Assembly: GCF_006965445.1 (NCBI RefSeq)
Contig: NZ_CP041356.1
Coordinates: 2,294,001-2,358,000 of the forward strand
DNA from: Lactococcus protaetiae
GTDB lineage: Bacteria > Bacillota > Bacilli > Lactobacillales > Streptococcaceae
Length of the DNA: 64,000 nucleotides
Reading direction: 5' to 3'
The notes beneath the pieces were generated by a model that saw only the letters and a list, made by a program, of their open reading frames with translations, made no database searches and was not told the DNA's origin. The position numbers and the translations under genes are program-made. Positions within the stretch are counted from its first letter, which is position 1. Every line of letters starts with the position of its first letter. Positions 8,939 to 19,552 of the stretch are shown piece after piece.

Positions 8939-10804
8939 CTAATCATAATATCCGTCAGCGACCATCAATTCAATCAAACGCTTAATAAATTCATCACTCG
9001 TTTGACTTCTCTGCAGAAAATTCACATGATATTCTTCAACAAGTATTTCAATAATTCTTGGAAATATACGATTAAAATCATGTGAGTCTGCTGGATTTAT
9101 CGCCATCGCGAGAATCAATTTTATTGATTGTTCATCCCAATAAAGTGGCTGAACTGGCTTTAATACAAGAAATCCAGTTTTTTTCCCTTCGTATCTGATG
9201 GTATGAGGAAGTGCGACACCACTTGTAAAGGCAGTTGAGGCCATTTTTTCCCTCTCAAATAATCGTTGGGTATAATGATAATCAGTAAAACCCTTTTCGA
9301 AAAACCACTGTCCAATGAAGCTGAACACTTCTTCTTTTGATTCTACTTCTTCCAGCACTATGCACGCTTCTTTTTGAATTAATTTTGGTAAAAATTCTTC
9401 TAAAAAGTGCAAATAGCGTTTTTGTTTGATGCGTTCAATTCCCCTACGAATCCTTGCAAAATCACGTTCTCTTAAAAATTCTTGGATAAAAACGACTTCT
9501 GCATCATAATCGAAAAATTTTTTCTCTGACGAAATAATAAACTCAATTCTGTCAGTATTTTTTATTTCGTCAGTACTGACAAAAAGTAATTCATCACCAA
9601 AACGTGATTCTAATAAGACTTGAATCTGATTTTCTCTCTCCAAATAGTCTGAGCCAACAAGCAAAGTATGGATCTTTTTCTCATTTTTCTTTTGCTCGTC
9701 CAGAAAAGAACCAATATGCAACGCCAAAAAAGCAATTTCATCCTCAGCAATCTCAATTTTCAAATCCGTTGCAATCAACGAAGACAAATATACAGCAACA
9801 TCAAACAAAGCAGGATAACGCATCTTAATCTCTAAAGCACTCAGATTGCGCTTAACTTTTTTATCCTTTACTCGATGATAAAGATTTTGAGTATGAAGTA
9901 ACAGACGATTTAAAAACTGTTGGTCAGTAAAATCAATCAGGAATACACTACTTAATTCTTCCAACGCCTGATGAAGACTATCTGAAACATTTTTTGACAC
10001 ATAATTAGCAACCTCAACTTCACGATGCCCTCGCTCACCATCACATAACAAAGCCAGCTCAAACTTATCTTCCTGCGCCAGTTCAAGATGATATTTTTCA
10101 AAAATCAACACTGCAATTTTTTCAATCATTGGCAAAGATGGACTTGAAAACACTTTAGGCTCTTCCTGCCATTTCTGATTAAGCACAATAATCAGATGCA
10201 AAATAAAATTTTGGAAAAAATATTGATTAACATGAAAATTAAATTCATCAAAAACCTGCTGACAGATTTCTGTCAGCACTGACAGCGGAATTTCTCCTAA
10301 AAATTGCTGCATTTCATCTTCTAGAGAAGGTGCATCACCATTTTTCTTACGAATGAGTGTCATGATGAGTAACCGCTTTGCCTCTTGAGTCCCTGTCAGA
10401 AAATAGTGAAACTCATGCTGCTTAATCATCAACTGATAATCCTGCATTAACTCTTGCAACGCTGACATATCCTGACGAATTGTTGATTCTGATACCCAAA
10501 GCTTTTCTGCCAAATCAAATAAATCTACTCCCTCGTCACCTTTTTGCAGTAAATAACGTAAAATAGAAAATCTGCGCCCATCCACCGATTCATCCACTTT
10601 CGGAACCTCAAAATACTGCCAATTGTATCGGTAGCCCTCCCGACTACTTTCCACTAAATCAGGCGTATCATTATTAAGTTGTTTCACATAATACCTGATA
10701 CTTCGATTTGTGACCCCCAATATTTTTGCTAAATCCGAACTCGAAACAAACTGCTCCTTTTTCTGATTTTTTAGATAATCTAAAAGAATTTCTTTCTTTT
10801 TCAT
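8939..10804 (-). CDS. LicR-type PTS-controlled transcriptional activator
   Basis: A 621-residue regulator with HTH_11 at the N-terminus (about 1-60, SSDLAKILGVTNRSIRYYVKQL), a second HTH (about 85-140, SESTIRQDMSALQELM), two PTS regulation domains (about 170-390, with LALHIGSF), a IIB-like domain (about 405-490), and a C-terminal fructose/mannitol-type IIA domain (about 490-621) with the phospho-His in SGVALPHT. The phosphorylation state of these histidines should link activity to sugar supply. It lies downstream of the beta-glucoside PTS genes in the same direction and is their likely activator. MtlR-like activators share the layout. Confidence 0.85.
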   Translation of the reverse strand: MKKKEILLDYLKNQKKEQFVSSSDLAKILGVTNRSIRYYVKQLNNDTPDLVESSREGYRYNWQYFEVPKVDESVDGRRFSILRYLLQKGDEGVDLFDLAEKLWVSESTIRQDMSALQELMQDYQLMIKQHEFHYFLTGTQEAKRLLIMTLIRKKNGDAPSLEDEMQQFLGEIPLSVLTEICQQVFDEFNFHVNQYFFQNFILHLIIVLNQKWQEEPKVFSSPSLPMIEKIAVLIFEKYHLELAQEDKFELALLCDGERGHREVEVANYVSKNVSDSLHQALEELSSVFLIDFTDQQFLNRLLLHTQNLYHRVKDKKVKRNLSALEIKMRYPALFDVAVYLSSLIATDLKIEIAEDEIAFLALHIGSFLDEQKKNEKKIHTLLVGSDYLERENQIQVLLESRFGDELLFVSTDEIKNTDRIEFIISSEKKFFDYDAEVVFIQEFLRERDFARIRRGIERIKQKRYLHFLEEFLPKLIQKEACIVLEEVESKEEVFSFIGQWFFEKGFTDYHYTQRLFEREKMASTAFTSGVALPHTIRYEGKKTGFLVLKPVQPLYWDEQSIKLILAMAINPADSHDFNRIFPRIIEILVEEYHVNFLQRSQTSDEFIKRLIELMVADGYYD

Positions 10805-10975
10805 CCTATTATCCCGTTTTCATCATTTTCACAGTAAAATATCTGTCTATCCTATCTTTTGACATTCATACAAACTCACTCCAGCTATTGCGCAACGCTC
10901 AGAATCTTATTTCACAGCCTTTGAGTACCAACAATTTGCACACCCTCTCTTACAATCATACCAAGCAAAGCTCAA

Positions 10976-10994
10976 AAAGGAGTTTAAAAACTCC

Positions 10995-10997
<3 letters not shown>
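10976..10997 (-). terminator. Terminator after phospho-beta-glucosidase
   Basis: AAGGAGTTT pairs with AAACTCCTT and runs into TTTTTGAG on the minus strand. The hairpin overlaps the stop codon of the glucosidase gene, separating the PTS genes from the regulator gene behind it. Confidence 0.7.
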
Positions 10998-13703
<2,706 letters not shown>

Positions 13704-13704
13704 A

Positions 13705-14043
13705 TCATTTTTCCTCCAATCGTTTGTAGAGCTTGATAATTTCCTTGACAAGATTGTACTCTGTTTTTACAGTCATTACATGGTCTTGGGCATGACCAAA
13801 TAATGAAGAGTAAGGAATTTCAATCCCTTCTGCTTCTTTTTGTAGGGTTGAGGTTTGAGCGCGATGTGCCTCTATAAGCTCATCATTTGCTTGTTTCATG
13901 AGTTGATTTACTTCGTCAAATTGCCCTTCTGCCGCTTTATTTGCAGCCTGAAAGATAAAATCACGCGCATTCCCCGCATGAAGAATAGTACTCATTGAAA
14001 TTATTGCTAACTCGTCACGCTCTATTATTTCTTTTTCTTCCAC
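13705..14043 (-). CDS. PTS lactose/cellobiose-type IIA
   Basis: Cytoplasmic phosphocarrier that accepts phosphate from HPr and passes it to IIB. 112 residues, family length, largely helical. The N-terminal half has the family pattern SMSTILHAGNARDFIFQAANKA, the middle has the helix ending in ANDELIEAHRAQTSTLQKEA with the phospho-acceptor His in EAHRAQT, and the SLFGHAQDHVMTV helix follows. Its ATG overlaps the IIB stop by one base, so IIB, IIA and IIC are translationally coupled. Confidence 0.92.
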   Translation of the reverse strand: MEEKEIIERDELAIISMSTILHAGNARDFIFQAANKAAEGQFDEVNQLMKQANDELIEAHRAQTSTLQKEAEGIEIPYSSLFGHAQDHVMTVKTEYNLVKEIIKLYKRLEEK

Positions 14044-14360
14044 TAGTCTTCTCCTTCAAACTGTTTTAGAGCAAACTGGACTAATCCTTTACCATCTAAC
14101 GCTCCATAGACACGTTGTGGAATAATGTTATATTTGACATGATTTGTTTCACAAAGTTCCTTGACTTCATCAATCATGTACTTTAAATGAGGAGCAACGA
14201 GAAGTAAATCAATTTCTGGTAAAGAAGCTTCAACCTCTGTTTCACTTTTTGCTTTAATTTCAATATCTGCGCCGAGTTTTTTTGCCGCTTTACGTGCTGC
14301 TGCTGCCATAAACCCAGATGATGCACCTGCACCACAGGTCAATAATACTTGTTTTGTCAT
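14043..14360 (-). CDS. PTS lactose/cellobiose-type IIB
   Basis: Cytoplasmic IIB component, 105 residues. The phospho-cysteine loop is at the N-terminus in VLLTCGAGASSGFMA (Cys about residue 9), followed by the Rossmann-like fold and the LLVAPHLKYM strand typical of cellobiose IIB. It is the first gene of the IIB-IIA-IIC-glucosidase operon. AGGAGAACAAA precedes the ATG. A cre-like box lies upstream at 14496-14509. Confidence 0.92.
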   Translation of the reverse strand: MTKQVLLTCGAGASSGFMAAAARKAAKKLGADIEIKAKSETEVEASLPEIDLLLVAPHLKYMIDEVKELCETNHVKYNIIPQRVYGALDGKGLVQFALKQFEGED

Positions 14361-14495
14361 TTTGTTCTCCTAAAATATTTAATAAGTTTTACCACCGAAG
14401 TAATGAATGGAAATCTATTGTTTCGATGATTTCATTGTAGCAAAAGTTATTTTTTTCCTCTGCCAAATTTTTTTCCTACTAAGCGGAAGTTTTTT

Positions 14496-14509
14496 TGAAT
14501 GCGTTAACA
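14496..14509. promoter_or_regulatory. Candidate cre site before beta-glucoside PTS operon
   Basis: TGAATGCGTTAACA matches the catabolite-responsive consensus TGWNANCGNTNWCA at all but one fixed position. It lies about 135 bases before the IIB start, in line with CcpA control of a secondary sugar operon. Confidence 0.5.
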
Positions 14510-14727
14510 TTAACGATATGAAATTACTGAATTTTTGACAAAAACTGATCATCGTCGTAAACTATAATTAAGCTGCTACGAGGTGCTCCAAGTTTTTCAT
14601 AATTGGCTGATTTATCTCGTGATGACAGCTGTGTCCCACATTTTTGTAGTTAAAATCTTAATGTTTTTACTAAATTTTTGAGTGGAACTTGTTTAAAAAA
14701 TATTATTTAATTTAAAGGAGAAATATA

Positions 14728-14997
14728 ATGTCAGAAATGAATGATGCTACCACAGGTCCAACAATACGTGAAGTGGGTGCTACTGCTATCGGTGCACATA
14801 CGACGGTTACCATTGGTGGCATGACCTGCGCGCATTGCGCAAATACCGTTGCCCAAGCTATTTTTGATGTTCCCGGTGTTATCGCTGTTAAAGTTTTTTT
14901 GGAAGAAGGGAAAGCAATGTTTGATACAAATGCTGAGGTATCATTAGCTGATGTTGCCCTCTCAGTCGAAAAAGCTGGCTATAAACTTGTGTTCTAA
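14728..14997 (+). CDS. Heavy-metal-associated domain protein, CopZ-like
   Basis: Small soluble metal-binding protein, 89 residues. The HMA fold covers about residues 25-89, with the metal motif GMTCAHC near 31-37 and the family end SVEKAGYKLVF. Such domains pass copper(I) to P-type ATPases or regulators. About 20 extra residues precede the domain, which free CopZ chaperones normally lack. AAAGGAGAAA before the ATG supports this start. No copper ATPase or CopY repressor is adjacent, so the partner is unknown. A strong terminator follows. Confidence 0.8.
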   Translation: MSEMNDATTGPTIREVGATAIGAHTTVTIGGMTCAHCANTVAQAIFDVPGVIAVKVFLEEGKAMFDTNAEVSLADVALSVEKAGYKLVF

Positions 14998-15043
14998 GAT
15001 TATTAGAACTTATATCACTTTTTCTTAATTGGATAAATAAATG

Positions 15044-15085
15044 GAAAAACAGTCAAGAATCACCATCCTTTGACTGTTTTTCTTT
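15044..15085 (+). terminator. Terminator after HMA protein gene
   Basis: AAAAACAGTCAA pairs with TTGACTGTTTTT around a short loop and is followed by a T-rich tail. The flanking A tract would let it work in both directions. Confidence 0.85.
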
Positions 15086-15185
15086 TATAAGTCAACCAAA
15101 TGCCCCTACTTTTTACTTTTGGAGCTTCAGGCTCTGATGCTGTTTAGTTTCTAAAAACTCCTTTTAGAAATTAAAGTTTGCCTAG

Positions 15186-15256
15186 ATGCAAGATGGTATA
15201 CCTGCAACTGCTAAATCTGCTAATACAGGCTTAGAGATGAACGAGTATAAACAAAC
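15186..15256. repeat. Family C repeat fragment
   Basis: GCTAAATCTGCTAATACAGG followed by CTTAGAGATGAACGAGTATA matches words at 5018-5060 and, inverted, at 2424-2460. The remaining sequence from 15086 to 15371 has no gene I can support. Confidence 0.5.
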
Positions 15257-15371
15257 AGATAAATGATACGACACAGAGATGAGATGAAGAAACTAAAAGT
15301 TGAAATAGTGTTACATCACATTGACCATATCTTTGAAACTGTTGTCTCACCAAAAATAACTTATTATTGAC

Positions 15372-15403
15372 TTGACATTTATATTATAAAATTATAATAT
15401 AAT
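15372..15403 (+). promoter_or_regulatory. Promoter and operator of the ArsR-czcD operon
   Basis: TTGACA at 15372-15377 is followed at 17 bases by TAATAT (15395-15400), with TATAAT alternatives at 15393 and 15398. The same bases form an imperfect palindrome, ATATTATAAA/ATTATAATAT (15381-15400), of the AT-rich kind bound by ArsR/SmtB repressors. The ATG follows only 6 bases after the -10 box. Confidence 0.65.
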
Positions 15404-15406
15404 AAT

Positions 15407-15694
15407 ATGACGAATTATAATGATATTGCAGAATTTTTTAAGCTTTTTTCAAATGAAGGACGTTTAAAAATTATCTCAACACTTGCTACGAGCGATTCAA
15501 CTGTCAATGAAATTGTTGAAAAGAGTGGACTATCTCAGTCCCTTGTCAGTCAACAACTCAAGTTACTCAAAAATGCACGGATTTTAACAAGCGAAAAACG
15601 TGGAAAAACTGTGACATACAGTATTTATGATCGACACATTCTCCATTTACTCAAGGATGTTTCAGAACATTTAGGGGAGCATTTAGATGAATAA
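15407..15694 (+). CDS. ArsR/SmtB-family metal-responsive repressor
   Basis: Winged-helix metalloregulator, 95 residues. The DNA-reading helix is in VNEIVEKSGLSQSLVSQQLKLLKNA (about 33-57), the wing in EKRGKTVTYSIYD, and the C-terminal helix HILHLLKDVSEHLGEHLDE carries His and acidic residues placed like the alpha5 zinc site of CzrA/SmtB. It overlaps the following CDF exporter gene by 8 bases, so it most likely represses that exporter until zinc or cobalt is in excess. There is no ribosome site before the ATG and the -10 box is 6 bases upstream, so the mRNA may be leaderless. Confidence 0.9.
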   Translation: MTNYNDIAEFFKLFSNEGRLKIISTLATSDSTVNEIVEKSGLSQSLVSQQLKLLKNARILTSEKRGKTVTYSIYDRHILHLLKDVSEHLGEHLDE

Positions 15695-16601
15695 AAAATT
15701 ATCTTCTACAAAACATAAAAAGCACCATCACACTTTGGATGCTTTGACTTCACAAAATGTCACAATTGTTTTTGTACTCAACTTTTTCTTTGCAATTTTG
15801 GAGTTTATTTTTGGATTTTTGTTTAATTCGACTGCGATACTATCTGATGCTGTCCATGATACAGGAGATGCTGTTGCTATTGGTTTAGCTTGGTTTTTCC
15901 AAAAATTCTCTAAGCGTGGTGAAGACAATAAATTTTCCTTTGGTTATCAGCGATTTAGCCTTTTAGGAGCCATCCTTACGAGTGTTATTTTGATTACTGG
16001 TAGTTTTGTTGTACTCTTTGAGTCTGTGCCTAGATTATTAAATCCGCAACCAGTTCAAGCTTCTGGAATGTTTGGTTTAGCGATTTTTGCAATTGTTGCT
16101 AACGGATTCGGAGCGTGGCTTCTTGCACGCGGTTCTTCTCGTAATGAAAGCATTTTAAATCTCCATGCTTTGGAGGACGTATTGGGATGGCTTGGTGTTT
16201 TGATTGTTTCCATTACTCTCCATTTTGTAGATTGGTATTGGTTAGACCCACTTTTATCAATTGCTATTGCACTCTTTATTTTGAGCAAAGCACTGCCAAA
16301 ATTCGTGGGTACTTTGCGCATTTTGCTAGAGTCTGTGCCACTTGATGTTGATTATTCTGATTTACTTCTTGAATTGGAAAAGCTTCCAGAAGTTCGTGCT
16401 ATTACTCAACTCATTATATGGTCTATTGATGGTGAACAAAATGCTGCAATGATTCATATTTTGATTCCTCAAAATCAAGATTTTACTGAGGCAAAAGTTG
16501 CTGTTAGGAAGCTTTTAGAGGCACACCATGTTTGTCAATCTGCGATTGAGCTCGACGAAACACAGATTGAACATGAATGTCACTTGAAGTATGAAAAGTA
16601 A
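15687..16601 (+). CDS. Cation diffusion facilitator exporter, CzcD-like
   Basis: Membrane divalent-metal/proton antiporter, 304 residues. After a His-rich N-terminus (KHKKHHH) come six membrane segments. The metal-site motifs are in segment II, ILSDAVHDTGDA (about 52-63), and segment V, LHALEDVLGW (about 157-166). A cytoplasmic domain of about 95 residues follows. The His/Asp arrangement suits zinc, possibly cobalt or cadmium. It is translated from a start inside the repressor gene, and a terminator follows at once. Confidence 0.92.
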   Translation: MNKKLSSTKHKKHHHTLDALTSQNVTIVFVLNFFFAILEFIFGFLFNSTAILSDAVHDTGDAVAIGLAWFFQKFSKRGEDNKFSFGYQRFSLLGAILTSVILITGSFVVLFESVPRLLNPQPVQASGMFGLAIFAIVANGFGAWLLARGSSRNESILNLHALEDVLGWLGVLIVSITLHFVDWYWLDPLLSIAIALFILSKALPKFVGTLRILLESVPLDVDYSDLLLELEKLPEVRAITQLIIWSIDGEQNAAMIHILIPQNQDFTEAKVAVRKLLEAHHVCQSAIELDETQIEHECHLKYEK

Positions 16602-16603
16602 AA

Positions 16604-16638
16604 AAAAACGACTTCTTACAGAGGTCGTTTTTTATTAA
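16604..16638 (+). terminator. Terminator after CDF exporter
   Basis: AAAAAACGAC pairs with GTCGTTTTTT, followed by a T-rich tail. Next comes CTGACAGAAATCTGTCAG (16644-16661), a palindromic pair of the over-represented word between convergent genes. Confidence 0.85.
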
Positions 16639-16685
16639 ACTTACTGACAGAAATCTGTCAGCACTTATCAACTTTTGTCAGTGAT

Positions 16686-17927
16686 TTAGCGAGTTTGTCC
16701 TGTCCCGTCAATCAAAAATTTTGTGCTTGTCAGTGCATCAAGTCCCATTGGCCCACGTGCATGAAGTTTTTGTGTGGAAATGCCAATCTCTGCACCCAAT
16801 CCGAAAACAAAACCATCAGTAAAACGCGTTGAAGCATTGACATAAACGGCTGCCGAGTCAATTTCATCTTGAAACTTTTGAGCATTGAAATAATCATGGG
16901 TCACAATTGCTTCTGAATGATGACTTGTATATTTATTGATATGCTCAATCGCTTCATCAAGGCTATCAACGATTTTGACAGACATCACATAATCCAAATA
17001 TTCACATCGAAAATCTTCGTCAGTTGCTAACGTAGCTTCTGTCAGTACTGACAGCGCTTTTTCATCAGCACGAAAGTCAATTTTGTGAACTTTGTCTATT
17101 TCTTTTTGTAATTGTGGTAAGAATTGGTCTGCAATCTTTGCGTGAACAACAAGGCTCTCCGCGGCATTACAAACACTTGGGCGCTGTGTTTTTGCATTAA
17201 TGATGATTTTTATTGCCATCTCGAAATCAGCTGATTCATCAACAAAAATCGTGCAATTTCCAACGCCTGTTTCAATGACTGGAACGGTCGCTTTTTCTTT
17301 AACTGTATTAATTAATCTACTACTTCCACGTGGAATAAGGACATCAAGATAAGCGGTTGCCTGCATCATTTTCTCTGCTTCTGCATGACTCGTGTCGCTC
17401 AAAAATTCCACTGCTGACTCTGGAAGATGACTACTTTTCAGATTTTCTTTGATAATTTTCACTAAAATCATATTTGAAAACAAAGCATCTGAACCTCCAC
17501 GTAGAAGCACTGAATTTCCCGTCTTAAAACACAGAGAAAACGCATCAACAGTTACGTTTGGACGACTCTCAAAAATCATTCCGACAGCACCTAAAGGTAC
17601 TTTTTTCTGCACAATTTTTAACCCATCAAGATTCGTAAAACCTTGCACAAGCTGTCCAATCGGATCAGGCAAACCAGCTACTTGTCGCAACCCTACTGCC
17701 ATGTCAGCAATCCGCGTTTCTGTCAGCCGCAAGCGGTCAACCATAATATTGGAAATTCCATGCGATTGGGCTTTTTCCAAATCCTTTTGATTCTCTGACA
17801 GGATTCTGTCAGTATTTTTAATGAGACTATCAGCCAATTTCATCAAAAAATTATTCTTATCAATTGTCTGAACTTTCGAAAGCGCTCGGCTTGCTATTTT
17901 TACTTTTTGCCCAAGTTCCTCAATCAT
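16686..17927 (-). CDS. proA: Gamma-glutamyl phosphate reductase
   Basis: Second step of proline synthesis: reduces glutamyl-5-phosphate to the semialdehyde with NADPH. 413 residues, full length. Aldehyde-dehydrogenase fold with LLRGGSDA (about 138), IPRGSSRLI (about 197), the catalytic Cys in [15 protein letters not shown] (about 252), and the C-terminal [14 protein letters not shown]. The natural partner proB lies upstream in the same direction, but a 308-base mosaic repeat sits between them. CTGTCAG words occur inside the gene (for example 17038). Confidence 0.96.
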   Translation of the reverse strand: MIEELGQKVKIASRALSKVQTIDKNNFLMKLADSLIKNTDRILSENQKDLEKAQSHGISNIMVDRLRLTETRIADMAVGLRQVAGLPDPIGQLVQGFTNLDGLKIVQKKVPLGAVGMIFESRPNVTVDAFSLCFKTGNSVLLRGGSDALFSNMILVKIIKENLKSSHLPESAVEFLSDTSHAEAEKMMQATAYLDVLIPRGSSRLINTVKEKATVPVIETGVGNCTIFVDESADFEMAIKIIINAKTQRPSVCNAAESLVVHAKIADQFLPQLQKEIDKVHKIDFRADEKALSVLTEATLATDEDFRCEYLDYVMSVKIVDSLDEAIEHINKYTSHHSEAIVTHDYFNAQKFQDEIDSAAVYVNASTRFTDGFVFGLGAEIGISTQKLHARGPMGLDALTSTKFLIDGTGQTR

Positions 17928-17956
17928 TAATTTTCCTTCCTATTGACTGACAAAGT

Positions 17957-18264
17957 TTTTATCAAAGTAAGTGCGTGCTATCTCCGCCTTGCGGCTACGA
18001 TGTCGATGATTGCTAAGGCGCTGAAGCGCCCAGTCGCAATCGCAACACCCCTGGATGAAGTAGCACTAACTTCGAATTTCGTCCGACTGCCCTAGGGCGT
18101 TAGTGCTTTAGCACTTAGGCTTCTGGGACAGTGTGACCTCATATCGAAGATGTGAGGTTGTATCCTAAATTCATTGGCGAGTTGCCCTTTTATCAGTCGC
18201 TTTGGCGACTAGAGAAAATGGACAAATGTTTTACGAAATTCCCACTGATTAAGTCTTGACTTCA
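17957..18264 (+). repeat. Family A mosaic repeat splitting proB and proA
   Basis: Both end modules are present: TTATCAAAGTAAGTGCGTGC at the left and CACTGATTAAGTCTTGACTTCAT at the right, preceded by GGACAAATGTTTTACGAAAT. Inside are an ACCTCATATCGAAGATGTGAGGT hairpin core (18131-18154), GCTTTAGCACTTAGGC and TCAGTCGCTTTGGCGACT. No protein is encoded. Confidence 0.85.
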
Positions 18265-18275
18265 TTCTGACAGAA

Positions 18276-19079
18276 TTATTTTCGATAAAAATAAGTGCCA
18301 ATTTCTTTACCCGCAATGATTTCACGAATCTCACGGATTCTGGCGCCATTTGTCAGTACCATTTCTTGCCCATTCTCAAACAAAATTTGTGCTGCGGACA
18401 GCTTAGAAGTCATCCCTCCTGTACCAAAGCGACTCCCAGCTCCACCAGCCATTTCGCGCAATTCATCTGTAATTTCATGGATTTCTCTAAAAATCTGTGC
18501 ATCATCATAGATTGTCGGATTTTTGTCATAAAGTCCATCAATATCAGACAGCATAATCAGCAAGTCAGCATCCACAAGCTTCGCAACGATTGCACCGAGT
18601 TTATCATTATCACCAAACTTCGTCTGATGATCCATTTCATCCACCGCGATGGCATCATTTTCATTGATAATCGGGATAATATTCATCGAAAGCAACGCTG
18701 AAAGCGCATTTTCTGCATTTTCCCGACTTGTTGGAAAATCCGTAACATCCCGCGTCAGAAGTAACTGAGAGACTTTCTGCGAATAACGCCTAAACATCTG
18801 CGTATAAAGACTCATTAGCTCGACTTGTCCAATTGACGCTAAAGCCTGCTGCGTTGCGATGTCGGCAGGTCGTTTGTCCATTTCCAAAACATTTAATCCT
18901 ACCCCTACAGCACCTGAGGTCACCAAAATCACTTCATAACCTTTATTATTCAAATCAGATAAAACAAAAGCAAGTTCATCAATATTCGATAAATTAATTT
19001 TTCCATTTGGTAAAATCAGCGAACTTGTTCCTATTTTTATCACAATTCGCCGAAATTTCAAAATATTTCTTCTCGTCAT
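18276..19079 (-). CDS. proB: Glutamate 5-kinase, short form
   Basis: First step of proline synthesis: phosphorylates glutamate. About 267 residues from the ATG at 19079, starting [20 protein letters not shown]. It has only the amino-acid kinase domain, with SGAVGVG near 55, INENDA near 140 and GTGGMTSK near 215. The C-terminal PUA domain of the 370-residue form is absent, as in lactococcal ProB. An upstream TTG at 19088 is in frame but lies in the -10 box. There is no ribosome site and an extended -10 (TGGTATAAT) ends 8 bases before the ATG, so the message may be leaderless. Confidence 0.93.
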   Translation of the reverse strand: MTRRNILKFRRIVIKIGTSSLILPNGKINLSNIDELAFVLSDLNNKGYEVILVTSGAVGVGLNVLEMDKRPADIATQQALASIGQVELMSLYTQMFRRYSQKVSQLLLTRDVTDFPTSRENAENALSALLSMNIIPIINENDAIAVDEMDHQTKFGDNDKLGAIVAKLVDADLLIMLSDIDGLYDKNPTIYDDAQIFREIHEITDELREMAGGAGSRFGTGGMTSKLSAAQILFENGQEMVLTNGARIREIREIIAGKEIGTYFYRK

Positions 19080-19087
19080 AATCAACA

Positions 19088-19096
19088 ATTATACCA
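19088..19096 (-). promoter_or_regulatory. Extended -10 promoter of proB
   Basis: TGGTATAAT on the minus strand is an extended -10 box. No good -35 is present at 17 bases, which fits the extended type. The first base of the ATG is 9 bases beyond the box, so transcription should begin at or one or two bases before the start codon. Confidence 0.55.
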
Positions 19097-19139
19097 AATG
19101 AACCACAATTTTGCTGTAAAAAATCAATTTTTTCCCTAT

Positions 19140-19470
19140 AAAATTTTCTATCATCTTCGCTTCGTTTCACTGTCCATTCTCGCTATCTCCGCTTTGCTCC
19201 ACTGTCGATTTCACTATCTCCGCAACTTCGTTGCTTCGCTGTCCATGCTCGCTATGGTGCTACGTGCTTCGCACGCCGTTCTGCGAACGGTCTGCGCCGC
19301 TGTCCGTTTGCTTAACTGCTAAAGCAGTAAGAGCAAAAGGTAAAGCACCTAGTCGCAGTGGCAGGCCACTAGGTGAAACAACTAGCATATCCATTGCTGC
19401 CTTAGCGCAAACGGCTATTCTATAAAGTGGCAAGTTCAAATCGCAATCTGCTAAAGCAATAAGTCGAATC
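19140..19470. repeat. Hairpin-mosaic repeat upstream of proB
   Basis: It contains the modules GTGCTTCGCAC, CGTTCTGCGAACG, CTGCTTTAGCAG, CCTAGT/ACTAGG and GCTATTCTATAAAGTGGC in the reverse order and orientation of 4738-4922. It lacks the family A end modules. Frames across it are stop-poor but are not genes. Confidence 0.85.
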
Positions 19471-19552
19471 GCAGTGCTGACAGAAATTTCATCAGTCCAG
19501 AACACACTTCTCGGCTCTGTCAGCAAACCAATTCGCAAATCATCAGTACTTA

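Noticed and set aside
17957-18264. Possible CRISPR-like or integron attC array in the hairpin repeats
   Set aside because: Units are not regularly spaced, spacers are not unique, and no cas or integrase gene is nearby.
19231-19425. Open frame within the repeat upstream of proB
   Set aside because: Translation of mosaic repeat, as at 4741-5025; not a conserved protein.
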